DNA of 64,000 nucleotides from Streptomyces coeruleorubidus (GTDB taxonomy: Bacteria > Actinomycetota > Actinomycetes > Streptomycetales > Streptomycetaceae), in contig NZ_CP118527.1 in the NCBI RefSeq assembly GCF_028885415.1, positions 3,472,001-3,536,000 on the forward strand, read 5' to 3'. Positions 26,128 to 34,724 of this stretch are shown here, one piece after another. Each line of letters starts with the position of its first letter. Positions within the stretch are counted from its first letter, which is position 1. The notes beneath the pieces were generated by a model. That model did not search any database, was not told where the DNA came from, and worked only from the letters and a program-made list of their open reading frames with translations. The translations under genes and the position numbers were made by a program.

Positions 26128-26993
26128 CCGGACGCCGAGCCGTGCGCAGGGTGGTCCACGGTGCGCTGAGCGCCATCGCGCCGGGCGCGGCGGCGCGCTG
26201 GGCGACCGATGTGTTCAGCGACACCCGCAGACTGGGCCTGCGGCCCGACAACGTGCTGCCGCTGGGCGCGCGGCGGTTCGCGGTGGACGGCTCCCCGGAC
26301 ATCTCCGGAGGGTACGTCTGGGGTGAGCCCGGTGACGGGCGGCCGACGGCACTGTTGGTGCACGGCTGGGCGTCCGACAGCAGCAGCATGCATTCCTTCG
26401 TCGGACCGATGCGGCACCTGGGCTTCACCGTCGCCGCGTTCGACGCACCGGCGCACGGAGTGTGGCCGGGGTCCCAGGCGACCATGACCCAGTACTCCCG
26501 CGCGGTCGCGGCCGTGCTGGGCGCCCTGGGCAATGTGAGCGTGATCATCGCCCACTCGCTGGGCTCGATCGCGGCGATCAGCGGGGCCGCCCTGCGCGGG
26601 GCCGAGCTGGACGCCCTGGTACTCATCGCGCCCACCTGCACGCTGAGCGGCGTCCTCGACAGGTGGGACGGAGCCGGGCTGCGCCTGGGGCCCGACACGG
26701 TGCGGCGCATCTACGCCGAGCTGCACCGGCGCAACGGCGTGCCCGTCAGCCACTGGGACGCCGTCGCACGCGGCGAGGGTCTGGACTGCCCGGTGCTGGC
26801 CGTCCATGACCCGGCCGACGCGGTGGTGCCGTACTCCGATGCCGAGGTGATCGCCCGGGATCTGCCCGGGGTCCGGCTGGAGGCCGCCCCGGACGTCGGC
26901 CACCTGGGCATCCTCAGCGCCCCGCAGGTCCAGGCCGGCGTCTCGGCGTTCGTCGCCGGACACACCGCCCGCGACGCACCCGTGGGCCCGTGA
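26124..26993 (+). CDS. Alpha/beta-hydrolase thioesterase
   Basis: A 289-residue alpha/beta hydrolase. Nucleophile elbow AHSLGSIAA (Ser145), oxyanion-region LLVHGWASDSSS (about 77-88), candidate acid in AVHDPADAVVPY and the catalytic His in DVGHLGIL near the C-terminus. In caryoynencin-like clusters a thioesterase of this kind releases the finished polyyne acid from the ACP. GTG at 26124 overlaps the stop of desaturase 3. The rubredoxin gene follows after 90 bp. Confidence 0.87.
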   Translation: MTGRRAVRRVVHGALSAIAPGAAARWATDVFSDTRRLGLRPDNVLPLGARRFAVDGSPDISGGYVWGEPGDGRPTALLVHGWASDSSSMHSFVGPMRHLGFTVAAFDAPAHGVWPGSQATMTQYSRAVAAVLGALGNVSVIIAHSLGSIAAISGAALRGAELDALVLIAPTCTLSGVLDRWDGAGLRLGPDTVRRIYAELHRRNGVPVSHWDAVARGEGLDCPVLAVHDPADAVVPYSDAEVIARDLPGVRLEAAPDVGHLGILSAPQVQAGVSAFVAGHTARDAPVGP

Positions 26994-27083
26994 TCCGCAG
27001 TCAGCAGTCCGCAGTCCGCACCGGCCCAGGAGAAGCGTCCGCCTCCGGGGCGGGTGCCCGGTAGCAGAGAAGTAAGTGATCCC

Positions 27084-27275
27084 ATGAACGACCTGAGTGT
27101 CCGGACCGCCAAGCGAGCGTGGATGTGTCTGCTGTGCGGCTGGGTCTATTACGAGGAACTGGGGCTGCCGGAGGACGGGATACCGCCCGGCACCCGCTGG
27201 GAGGACATCCCCGACGACTGGGAGTGCCCCGAATGCGGCGCGGCCAAGGCCGACTTCGTGATGGAACAGCTGTGA
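27084..27275 (+). CDS. Rubredoxin
   Basis: A 63-residue one-iron electron carrier. The four cysteine ligands are in CLLCG near the N-terminus and CPECG near the C-terminus, separated by the typical GIPPGTRWEDIPDDWEC segment. Rubredoxins in polyyne clusters are thought to feed electrons to the desaturases or the P450. ATG at 27084 is preferred; an in-frame GTG at 27054 exists but lacks a ribosome-binding site. The P450 starts 47 bp downstream. Confidence 0.95.
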   Translation: MNDLSVRTAKRAWMCLLCGWVYYEELGLPEDGIPPGTRWEDIPDDWECPECGAAKADFVMEQL

Positions 27276-27322
27276 TCAGCACCGCCCGTTGACCAGTGAC
27301 CGATGAACCACCGGGAGCAGAA

Positions 27323-28555
27323 GTGACCGAGTCCCAGACCTTGGCCGAACCGCTGGACGTGATGATCCGGCTGCTGTCGCCCGAGGGCAAGCAGAACCCG
27401 TACCCCCTCTACGAGGAATTGCGCGCCCACGGCGGCCTGGTGCGGCTGGGTGAGACGCATCTGCTCGCCGTCGGCCACGAGCAGTGCGCCCGGGCACTGC
27501 GCCACCCCGGCCTGCTCCAGACCGATGCGGCCATGCAGGACCTGCGCATGCCCGGCTGGCGCGAGCACTCCTCCTGGGTGTGGCTCACCAAGAACATGCT
27601 GTTCAGCAACGAGCCCGATCACGAGCGGATGCGCCGGTTCTTCTCCAGCGCCTTCTCGGCCCACAGCGTCGCCGCCTTCGCCCCGATGGTGGAGCGTCTG
27701 GCCGACGAGGCGGTGCGGCACCTGGAGAGGCTGACGGCCGACGGCGGCAGCGTGGACCTGGTGGAGGAGTTCACCTACCGGTTCCCGATCGCCGTCCTCG
27801 GTGAGCTGCTGTCCCTGCCCCAGGAGGACCTGCCCGGGCTGCACCCCGTCATCGCGGCCATCACCACCTCCATGGACCCCGTCAGCGACCTCGGCCGGCT
27901 TCAGCCGGCGGACGCCGCGATGGACCGGCTCGCCGAGTACGTCACCGAACTCGTCGCCCTGCGCCGCGCCGAGCCCGGTCCGGACCTGACGAGCGCCTTC
28001 ATCCGCGCCCGCGACGCCGGCAGCGACCTGACCGAGGAAGACCTCATAGCCAACCTCATGGCCGTGATCGTGGCCGGCAGCGAGGCGCCGCAGGACCTGC
28101 TCGGCAACGCCGTCCGCATCGCCGTGGAGAACCCCGAGTACGCCGAACGCATCAGGCGGGAGCCCGAGTTCGTCTCCCGGTTCCTGGAGGAGGTGCTCCG
28201 CTTCGATCCCCCGGTGCACGCCCTGAACCGGGTCGCCGGGCAGGACCTGGAGTTCTTCGGCGAGAAGATCACCCGGGGCAGCGCGGTGACCCTGCTCATC
28301 GCCGCGGGCAACCGCGACCCCGAGCGCTTCGCCGAACCCGACCGTTTTGACCCCGACCGCGAGGGCAACAAGCAGCTGACGTTCAGCGCCGGAGCGCACT
28401 ACTGCCTGGGCGCGGCCCTGGCCAGGCTGTCGGCCGAGACCGTACTGCCCCGCCTGCTGCGCCGCTTCCCGAAGCTCGCCATCGTCGGCCTGCCCGGATT
28501 CCGCGACCAGATCGTCCAACGCGGCCACGACCGCCTGCCGGCCACCCTCGGCTGA
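27323..28555 (+). CDS. Cytochrome P450 with atypical I-helix
   Basis: A 410-residue bacterial class I P450. The heme-thiolate motif is FSAGAHYCLGAALAR with Cys361 as ligand; the K-helix motif is E290-V-L-R293. The oxygen-activation motif in the I-helix reads AGSEAP (251-256) where AG(H/D)(E/D)TT is usual, so both threonines are replaced by Ala-Pro. That suggests an altered proton relay, substrate-assisted activation, or peroxide use. In caryoynencin and related clusters a P450 performs late oxidation of the chain. GTG at 27323 follows GGGAGCAG; an upstream GTG at 27296 has no clear site. Exporter gene 19 bp downstream. Confidence 0.93.
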   Translation: MTESQTLAEPLDVMIRLLSPEGKQNPYPLYEELRAHGGLVRLGETHLLAVGHEQCARALRHPGLLQTDAAMQDLRMPGWREHSSWVWLTKNMLFSNEPDHERMRRFFSSAFSAHSVAAFAPMVERLADEAVRHLERLTADGGSVDLVEEFTYRFPIAVLGELLSLPQEDLPGLHPVIAAITTSMDPVSDLGRLQPADAAMDRLAEYVTELVALRRAEPGPDLTSAFIRARDAGSDLTEEDLIANLMAVIVAGSEAPQDLLGNAVRIAVENPEYAERIRREPEFVSRFLEEVLRFDPPVHALNRVAGQDLEFFGEKITRGSAVTLLIAAGNRDPERFAEPDRFDPDREGNKQLTFSAGAHYCLGAALARLSAETVLPRLLRRFPKLAIVGLPGFRDQIVQRGHDRLPATLG

Positions 28556-28574
28556 GGCCCGGGAGAAGATTCTC

Positions 28575-29969
28575 ATGTCCACAGCTGTTCCCCTGCGGGC
28601 CGCCAGGTTCGGTGTGGTCCTCGGCGTGGTGTCGGCGGGCGTGGCGATGTCCAACCTGGACGTGTTCATCGTCAATGTCGCCCTCCCCGACGTGGGCGCC
28701 CACTACAACGGCGCGTCCCTCGCCTCGCTGTCCTGGATCCTCAACGCCTACGCCGTCGTCTACGCGGCCTCGCTGATCCCGGCAGGCGGGCTCGCGGATC
28801 GCATCGGGCCACGCCGCGCCTATCTGGCGGGGCTCGCGGTCTTCGTCCTCGCCTCCGTGGCGTGCGCACTGGCGCCCACCGTGTGGACCCTGGTCGCCGC
28901 CCGGATCGTGCAGGCGGTCGGCGCCGGCCTGCTCATCCCCTCGTCGCTGGGCATCCTGCTCATCGCGGCGCCGCCGGAGCGCCGCCTTGGGGCGGTCCGC
29001 ACCTGGAGCGCCATCAGCGGGCTCGCCGCCGCCTTCGGACCGCTCGCCGGCGGTCTGCTCACCGAGCTGGACTGGCGCTGGATCTTCCTGGTCAACGTGC
29101 CGATCGGGGTGGCGGCCTGGGCGGTGGGCCTGCGCTCGGTGCCCGCCACACCGGCCCGCACCGCGAGCGCTCGCGCGGACGTGCTCGGCGCCGCCGCGCT
29201 CACCGGTGGGATCGCGCTGCTGTCCCTGGCCGTGGTCCGCAGCGAGGACTGGGGCTGGGCCTCGAGCCCGGTGCTCGGCTGCCTGGCGGGCTCGGCCCTG
29301 GCACTGGTGTTCTTCGTCGTACGGTCCGCACGTCACCCGTCCCCGGTGCTGCCGCTGAGCCTGCTGCGGCTTCCCGCGATGCCCTTCGCGACCCTGGCCA
29401 ACCTGGTCTTCGCGGTGGCCTTCGCGATGATGCTGCTGTCCGCGGTGCTGTGGTCGCAGGACGTCTGGCACTGGTCCCCGCTCGCCACCGGACTGGCCAT
29501 CGCCCCGGGGCCGTTGATGGTGCCGATCCTCGCGATCGGCGCCGGGCCGTTCACCCGGCGGTACGGAGCCGGCGCGGTCTCGGCGTTCGGGTGCGTGGTG
29601 TTCGCCCTCGGCATCGGCTGGTGGACGCTGGCCCTGGACACCCGCCCCGAGTACGTCACGGGGCTGCTGCCCGGCATGCTGCTCACCGGCATCGGCGTCG
29701 GACTGACCGTGCCCACCCTGGTCGGCGCAGCCGTCTCGGCGCTGCCGCCGACCAGCTTCTCCACCGGCTCCGCAGTGGTCACCATGGCCCGCCAGGTCGG
29801 CTCGGTACTGGGCGTCGCCGTCCTGGTCGCGGTGCTCGGCAACTCCCACGGCGCGGACCGGATCACGGCGTTCGACCACGGCTGGTGGCTGACCCTCGCC
29901 CTCGGCCTGGTCGCGGCGGTGCTCTGCCTCGCCATTCCCCGCCCCTCGCCCGCGAAGGAGAAGCAGTGA
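28575..29969 (+). CDS. MFS drug exporter (DHA2/EmrB-QacA type)
   Basis: A 464-residue transporter with about 14 hydrophobic helices. Signatures: LDVFIVNVALP in TM1, GGLADRIGPRRAYL (motif A), and WRWIFLVNVPIG after TM5 with GPLAGGLL (antiporter motif C). Proton-driven exporters of this type sit in many clusters to export the product and give self-resistance, a likely need for a reactive polyyne. ATG at 28575; its stop overlaps the GTG of the next gene (GTGA). Confidence 0.92.
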   Translation: MSTAVPLRAARFGVVLGVVSAGVAMSNLDVFIVNVALPDVGAHYNGASLASLSWILNAYAVVYAASLIPAGGLADRIGPRRAYLAGLAVFVLASVACALAPTVWTLVAARIVQAVGAGLLIPSSLGILLIAAPPERRLGAVRTWSAISGLAAAFGPLAGGLLTELDWRWIFLVNVPIGVAAWAVGLRSVPATPARTASARADVLGAAALTGGIALLSLAVVRSEDWGWASSPVLGCLAGSALALVFFVVRSARHPSPVLPLSLLRLPAMPFATLANLVFAVAFAMMLLSAVLWSQDVWHWSPLATGLAIAPGPLMVPILAIGAGPFTRRYGAGAVSAFGCVVFALGIGWWTLALDTRPEYVTGLLPGMLLTGIGVGLTVPTLVGAAVSALPPTSFSTGSAVVTMARQVGSVLGVAVLVAVLGNSHGADRITAFDHGWWLTLALGLVAAVLCLAIPRPSPAKEKQ

Positions 29970-31057
29970 TCACGGTGTCCCCCGCGGTGTGGGGGTCCTG
30001 TCCGCCGGGGCGGCGGCGCGCGGTGGTGATCGTGGAGGAGCCGTACGCCGGTCTCGTCCGTGTCGAGCCGACCGGGCGCCACGCCGAACAGCGCGTGATC
30101 GCCGCCGGGCCGGGTGGTTCCCTGACCGGCCTGCTCACCGAGGCGGGCCCGGACGCTGACGTCCTGGTGCTGGCCGCCGACGAGGCGTTGCTGACGGCAG
30201 ACCCCGAGGCCGTCACCCCCCGGCGCTCGGTGGCCGCGGCCCACGTGGGTACCGGAGCGGACCGGATCCACCGGATCCGGCGCGTGCTGCGCTGCCTGGC
30301 GCGGCAGCGTCCCGCGGAGTGGGCGCGCCGTGAGGAGCGGCTCTTGCGGGCCCTGAACCTCTCCGGTTCGCTGACGCTCACCGAATCGCTGGCCGGTTCC
30401 AGGGCACGGCTTCAGCGCGCCGAAGACGCGGGCGGCACGGAACCGTTCACCCCGGGAAAGGTGCACGCGATCCCGCCCACCTGGCTCGCCCTGGACACCG
30501 CCCTGTCGCTCGGCACGCCGACCGGAGCGGTGACGGTCAAGGGCCACCCCGTCGTCGTCGGCGGCGACCGGGTGGGCCGCAGGGCGGTGTACGACCGCCT
30601 GACGCCGCTGGTGCGCTATCCGCTGGTGCTCGACGTCCGGGACGGCCGGGCCACTCCGGTCAAGGCCGTCGAGGCCGGTTCCGACCTCGCGGCCGCCACC
30701 CTCGAAAGGCTTTTCGAGATCGACCCCGGCATGAGCGCCGTCACGGCGGTGGCGTTCGGGTCCCACGACTCGACCCCGAGGCCGCCGTACGGCACCAGGA
30801 CAGGTGGTCGCCCGGCCGCCGAGCCCGTCATCCACCTACTGCTCGGCGGCTTTCACACCCGGTTCCAGCTGGCCCTGCCCTGCGCCACCACCACGGTGCG
30901 ACCGGCGGCCGGCGGGCCCGTACTGGAGGGTCCGGCACCGCGGACGGGCCGCATCTGGCGGCAGCCGCCGGCGGCCAGGCGGATGCTCCGCACCCCACCC
31001 CGGAACCTGCCTGCCGGGCGGCCCGCCGCCGGACGCCATCCGGCACGGACGCCATGA
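29966..31057 (+). CDS. Unrecognised 363-aa protein in the polyyne-type cluster
   Basis: I do not recognise this family with confidence. GTG at 29966 has a strong GAAGGAG site and overlaps the exporter stop, so it is a real operon member. It has no signal peptide or membrane helix. The middle, TGAVTVKGHPVVVGGDR... then PLVLDVRDGRATPVKAVEAG and VTAVAFGSHDSTP, followed by PVIHLLLGG, recalls the C-terminal substrate/metal-binding layout of M29 aminopeptidase-T-like proteins (which also include a dihydroxypyridine dioxygenase), but this is a weak visual match. The N-terminal 130 residues look unrelated. The C-terminal 80 residues are Pro/Arg-rich and low in complexity, possibly a late extension. 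Confidence 0.8.
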   Translation: MITVSPAVWGSCPPGRRRAVVIVEEPYAGLVRVEPTGRHAEQRVIAAGPGGSLTGLLTEAGPDADVLVLAADEALLTADPEAVTPRRSVAAAHVGTGADRIHRIRRVLRCLARQRPAEWARREERLLRALNLSGSLTLTESLAGSRARLQRAEDAGGTEPFTPGKVHAIPPTWLALDTALSLGTPTGAVTVKGHPVVVGGDRVGRRAVYDRLTPLVRYPLVLDVRDGRATPVKAVEAGSDLAAATLERLFEIDPGMSAVTAVAFGSHDSTPRPPYGTRTGGRPAAEPVIHLLLGGFHTRFQLALPCATTTVRPAAGGPVLEGPAPRTGRIWRQPPAARRMLRTPPRNLPAGRPAAGRHPARTP

Positions 31058-31130
31058 GACAGGCAGAGCTACACAACTGTTCGACATCTACCCCGTGTTG
31101 ACGGATCAATCACGATATGGAGGTGCTCCC

Positions 31131-31898
31131 ATGGGCACTCTGTCAGGCAAGGTCGCTCTGGTGACGGGCGCGAGCAAGGGCATCGGTCGGGCCATCGCCG
31201 AGCGGCTGGCGGCGGACGGGGCCCGGGTGGGCGTCCACTACAACAGCAGCGAGGCCGCGGCCAAGGAGGTCGTGACCGCGATCGAGGCGGAGGGCGGCCA
31301 AGCGTTCCTCGTCCGGGCGGAGCTCGGAGTGGACGGCGATGCGACCGCCCTGTGGGCGGAGTTCGACAAGGTCGCCGACGGGCTCGACATCCTGGTCAAC
31401 AACGCCGGTGCGGGGCTGCTCGCCCCCATCGGCAATGTGCAGGAGGCCGACTTCGACAAGCTGGTCGCCGTCAATGTCAAGTCCTTGTTCTTCGTCATCC
31501 AGCAGGGCCTGGACCGGCTGCGTGACGGCGGCCGGATCATCAACGTCTCCAGCGCGACCACCCGTATCGCCATGCCCAACGTGGTGGCCTACTCGATGAC
31601 CAAGGGCGCGATGAACACCCTGACGCTCACGCTGGCGGAGGCCCTCGCCCCGCGCGGCATCACGGTCAACGCCGTTGCCCCGGGAATCATCGACACGGAC
31701 TTCAACCCGTGGCTGGCCCACCCGCAGATGCGGGCGCTGGCCGAGAGCTGGTCCGCTTTCGGCCGCACCGGTACCCCGGCGGACGTGGCCGGTGTGGCGG
31801 GCTTCCTCGCCTCCCCCGCCGGTGGCTGGGTCTCCGGTCAGGTGATCGACGTCAGCGGCGCCTCGTCGCTCGGCAACGGCCCGGCCCCCAAGGGCTGA
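31131..31898 (+). CDS. Short-chain dehydrogenase/reductase (FabG-like)
   Basis: A 255-residue classical SDR. Cofactor motif TGASKGIGRAIAE at residues 12-24, NNAGAG, catalytic Ser in INVSSATTR and YSMTK (Tyr and Lys), and a C-terminal GWVSGQVIDVSGA. The adenine-binding loop with HYNSSE suggests NADP(H). It resembles 3-oxoacyl-ACP reductases and hydroxylated-aromatic SDRs equally. ATG at 31131 follows GGAGGTG. A single TGACGGA (complement of TCCGTCA) lies 26 bp upstream of the ATG (31099-31105), so the last three genes may form a separate transcript. Confidence 0.88.
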   Translation: MGTLSGKVALVTGASKGIGRAIAERLAADGARVGVHYNSSEAAAKEVVTAIEAEGGQAFLVRAELGVDGDATALWAEFDKVADGLDILVNNAGAGLLAPIGNVQEADFDKLVAVNVKSLFFVIQQGLDRLRDGGRIINVSSATTRIAMPNVVAYSMTKGAMNTLTLTLAEALAPRGITVNAVAPGIIDTDFNPWLAHPQMRALAESWSAFGRTGTPADVAGVAGFLASPAGGWVSGQVIDVSGASSLGNGPAPKG

Positions 31899-31980
31899 GC
31901 CCTCTCTTCCGCCCATGGCCGACGGGCCCCGGGGCAGGCCGGGGCCCGTCGGCACACCCACGCATCTCCAGGAGTTCGCC

Positions 31981-33591
31981 ATGCCGATCATCAACCGAAG
32001 ACGCCTGATACAGGGGGCAGCCGCCTCTGTGACGGCGCTGGCCGGCAGTACCGCGCTCCCGGGCCCGGCCTCGGCCGCCGCCGCGGCGTCCGGGTCCGCG
32101 ACCGGAGCGACGGTGACCCCCACCGACCCGCGCTACCCGCTGCTCACCACCGGCAACAACCAGCGGTTCGTCGCGGCGCCCGACTACATCAAGATGATCA
32201 GGTCGGCGTCGGACGCCGCCTCGGCCGTGCAGGCGGCGTTCAGCGCGGGCAAGCGGGTGTCGGTCCGCAGCGGCGGCCACTGCTTCACCGACTTCGTCTG
32301 CAATCCGGAGGTCGAGGCCATCCTCGACTGCTCCGAGATGACCTCGGTGGGCTACGACGACACCAAGCGGGCGTTCTTCGTCGAGCCGGGCGCCCGCCTG
32401 CAGCATGTCTACGAGGCGCTCTACAAGGGCTGGGGCGTCACCCTTCCCGGCGGTGTCTGCTACGGAGTCGGTGCGGGCGGTCACATCGCCGGCGGCGGGT
32501 ACGGTCTCCTCTCCCGCCGGAACGGCCTGATCGCGGACCACCTGTATGCCGTGGAGGTCGTCACCGTCGACGCCGCGGGGACCACCAGGATCGTCACGGC
32601 CACCCGTGAGGCCGACGACCCGGGCCGCGACCTGTGGTGGGCCCACACCGGCGGTGGAGGAGGGAACTTCGGCATCGTGACCCGTTACTGGCTGCGTTCC
32701 CCGAACGCGACGGGCACCGCTCCCCAAGCCCAGCTCGTGTCGCCGCCCTCCCACGTGCTGACGCACATCCAGTCGATTCCCTGGAGTGAACTGGACCAGG
32801 CGAAGTTCACTCGGCTGGTGAAGAACTTCGGTGCCTGGTTCGAGGCGAACAGCGCCCCGAACTCGCCGTATCGCCACCTGAGCAGCATTCTCAACGTCTA
32901 CTCCACCGCCTCCAGTGGCCTCAATCTGGTCACCCAGGTCGATGCCGACATCTCCGGGGCACAGCAGCTGCTGGACAACTATCTGAAGGCGGTCCTCGCC
33001 GGCGTCACCACCACACGGGCGCCGGCGCGCAAGCTCCCCTGGCTCCAGGCGACCCAGCTTCTCGGCACCATCAATGCCACGCTCAACGACCCCACGCTGC
33101 GCGGGGCCCACAAGTCGGCGTACGTGAGGACCAACTTCACGGATGCGCAACTGGCCGCGCTGTACGACTCGATGAGCAGGCCCGACTACCGCAACCCACG
33201 TGCCATGCTGGTGCTGTTCTCCTTCGGCGGGCAGGTCAACGCCGTCTCTCCCGACGCCACGGCCGTCGCGCAACGCAGCTCTGTCATCAAGATGCTCTAC
33301 CAGACGTTCTGGACCCGCTCCGAGGAGGACGCCACCCATCTGGCGTGGCTCCGCAACCTGTACGCCGCGGTCCACTCGGCCACCGGAGGCGTGCCCGGCC
33401 TCGATGGCCAGACGGACGGCTGTTACATCAATTACCCGGACACCGATATGGCGGATCCTGCGATCAACACCTCCGGTATTCCTTGGCAGACGCTCTACTA
33501 CAAAGGCAATTACGCACGCCTGCAGAAGATCAAGAAGAAATACGATCCGTCGAACTACTTCCGCCACTCGATGTCCATCAAGCCGGCGTAA
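31981..33591 (+). CDS. Secreted FAD-linked oxidase, berberine-bridge-enzyme type (bicovalent FAD)
   Basis: A 536-residue BBE-like oxidase. The N-terminus NRRRLIQGAAASVTALAG is a twin-arginine signal, so the enzyme is exported folded with its flavin. The covalent FAD ligands are visible: H100 in RSGGHC and C160 in GGVCYGVGAGGH. The C-terminal BBE domain ends with YYKGNYARLQKIKKKYDPSNYFRH. Such enzymes do two- or four-electron oxidations of alcohols, sugars or late antibiotic intermediates. Export implies action outside the cell, perhaps a final maturation of the product. ATG at 31981; the in-frame ATG at 31915 lies before the twin-Arg signal and is unlikely. Confidence 0.92.
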   Translation: MPIINRRRLIQGAAASVTALAGSTALPGPASAAAAASGSATGATVTPTDPRYPLLTTGNNQRFVAAPDYIKMIRSASDAASAVQAAFSAGKRVSVRSGGHCFTDFVCNPEVEAILDCSEMTSVGYDDTKRAFFVEPGARLQHVYEALYKGWGVTLPGGVCYGVGAGGHIAGGGYGLLSRRNGLIADHLYAVEVVTVDAAGTTRIVTATREADDPGRDLWWAHTGGGGGNFGIVTRYWLRSPNATGTAPQAQLVSPPSHVLTHIQSIPWSELDQAKFTRLVKNFGAWFEANSAPNSPYRHLSSILNVYSTASSGLNLVTQVDADISGAQQLLDNYLKAVLAGVTTTRAPARKLPWLQATQLLGTINATLNDPTLRGAHKSAYVRTNFTDAQLAALYDSMSRPDYRNPRAMLVLFSFGGQVNAVSPDATAVAQRSSVIKMLYQTFWTRSEEDATHLAWLRNLYAAVHSATGGVPGLDGQTDGCYINYPDTDMADPAINTSGIPWQTLYYKGNYARLQKIKKKYDPSNYFRHSMSIKPA

Positions 33592-33615
33592 GCCCGAGAA
33601 ATCAGCGAGGGTCTC

Positions 33616-34617
33616 ATGGGGGCACGGATAACGTCACCGACCGGCGCCGAGAGCGCGAGGATCCTGGGCATCGGCGCCTACCGGCCGCAACGCGTCGTCA
33701 GCAACGAGGAAGCGAGCCGCCACGTCGACTCCTCCGACGAGTGGATCCGCTCGCGCACCGGCATCGTCACCAGACACTGGGCCGCTCCGGACGAATCCCT
33801 CGCCGACATGGCTCAGGCAGCCGCCGGCAAAGCGCTCGCGACGGCGGGCCTGGCTCCCGAGACCGTCGACTGCGTCATCCTTGCGACCTTCACCCATCTG
33901 CGGCAGACGCCCGCGGCGGCGACGGAGATCGCATACCGGATCGGGGCCGTCAACGCGGCCGCGTTCGACATCTCCGCGGGATGCGCCGGCTTCGTCCACG
34001 GAGTCGCCCTCGCCGCCGACGCCATCCGCAGCCGCGGCGGGTACGTCGTGGTCGTGGGCGCGGAACGGATGACCGACCTGCTCGATCTCGAGGACCGGTC
34101 GACGGCGTTCATCTTCGGGGACGGCGCGGGCGCGATGGTTCTCGGCCCCTCCAGTGAGCCGGGCGTCGGCCCGGTGGTGTGGGGCGCGGACGGATCCGAG
34201 TCCGAAGCCATCGCGCAGACCGTCTCCTGGAACGCCCTGCGGGACCGGCCCGGCATGAAGTGGCCCGCTCTGCGCCAGGAGGGGCAGAAGGTCTTCCGCT
34301 GGGCGGTCTACGAAATGGCGAAGGTCGGGCGCAGGGCCCTGGACGCGGCGGGCGTCCGGGCCGGTGATCTGGATGCCTTCATCCCGCATCAGGCCAACGC
34401 TCGCATCATCGATGCGCTCGCCAGATCACTCGATCTGCCCGACCACGTGGTGGTCGCCAAGGATGTCGTCACGACGGGCAACACCTCGGGCGCGTCCGTG
34501 CCGCTGGCCATGGACGCACTCATGAGCGCGGGCGCGGTCCGCTCCGGTGGGCTCGCACTGCTGCTCGGCTACGGGGCCGGGCTCTCGTACGCGTCGACGG
34601 TTGTCACCCTGCCCTGA
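33616..34617 (+). CDS. Ketosynthase III-like condensing enzyme (FabH family)
   Basis: A 333-residue KAS III. Catalytic Cys123 in DISAGCAGFVHG, His in IPHQANARI and Asn in TTGNTSGASVP are all in place, so it is active in principle. In clusters FabH-like proteins either start chains or act as acyltransferases forming esters or amides; in the benzoxazole pathway of A33853 a KAS III-like enzyme joins two 3-hydroxyanthranilate units. Since this window also holds a 3-HAA pathway, this gene is a candidate link between the two halves. ATG at 33616 after a GAGGG site, 24 bp from the flavin oxidase. Confidence 0.92.
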   Translation: MGARITSPTGAESARILGIGAYRPQRVVSNEEASRHVDSSDEWIRSRTGIVTRHWAAPDESLADMAQAAAGKALATAGLAPETVDCVILATFTHLRQTPAAATEIAYRIGAVNAAAFDISAGCAGFVHGVALAADAIRSRGGYVVVVGAERMTDLLDLEDRSTAFIFGDGAGAMVLGPSSEPGVGPVVWGADGSESEAIAQTVSWNALRDRPGMKWPALRQEGQKVFRWAVYEMAKVGRRALDAAGVRAGDLDAFIPHQANARIIDALARSLDLPDHVVVAKDVVTTGNTSGASVPLAMDALMSAGAVRSGGLALLLGYGAGLSYASTVVTLP

Positions 34618-34724
34618 TCCGGAAGTCAGGCGCCTGATCCTTACTCGCCGGAGGCCTTCCCGCCGCCCGCCGCAGCACCGATCATGGTCCGTGGAACCGG
34701 ACCAGGCCGTGGGAGAGGTGTGAC

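Noticed and set aside
27054..27083. Longer rubredoxin start (GTG)
   Set aside because: Adds ten residues not seen in rubredoxins and lacks a properly spaced ribosome-binding site.
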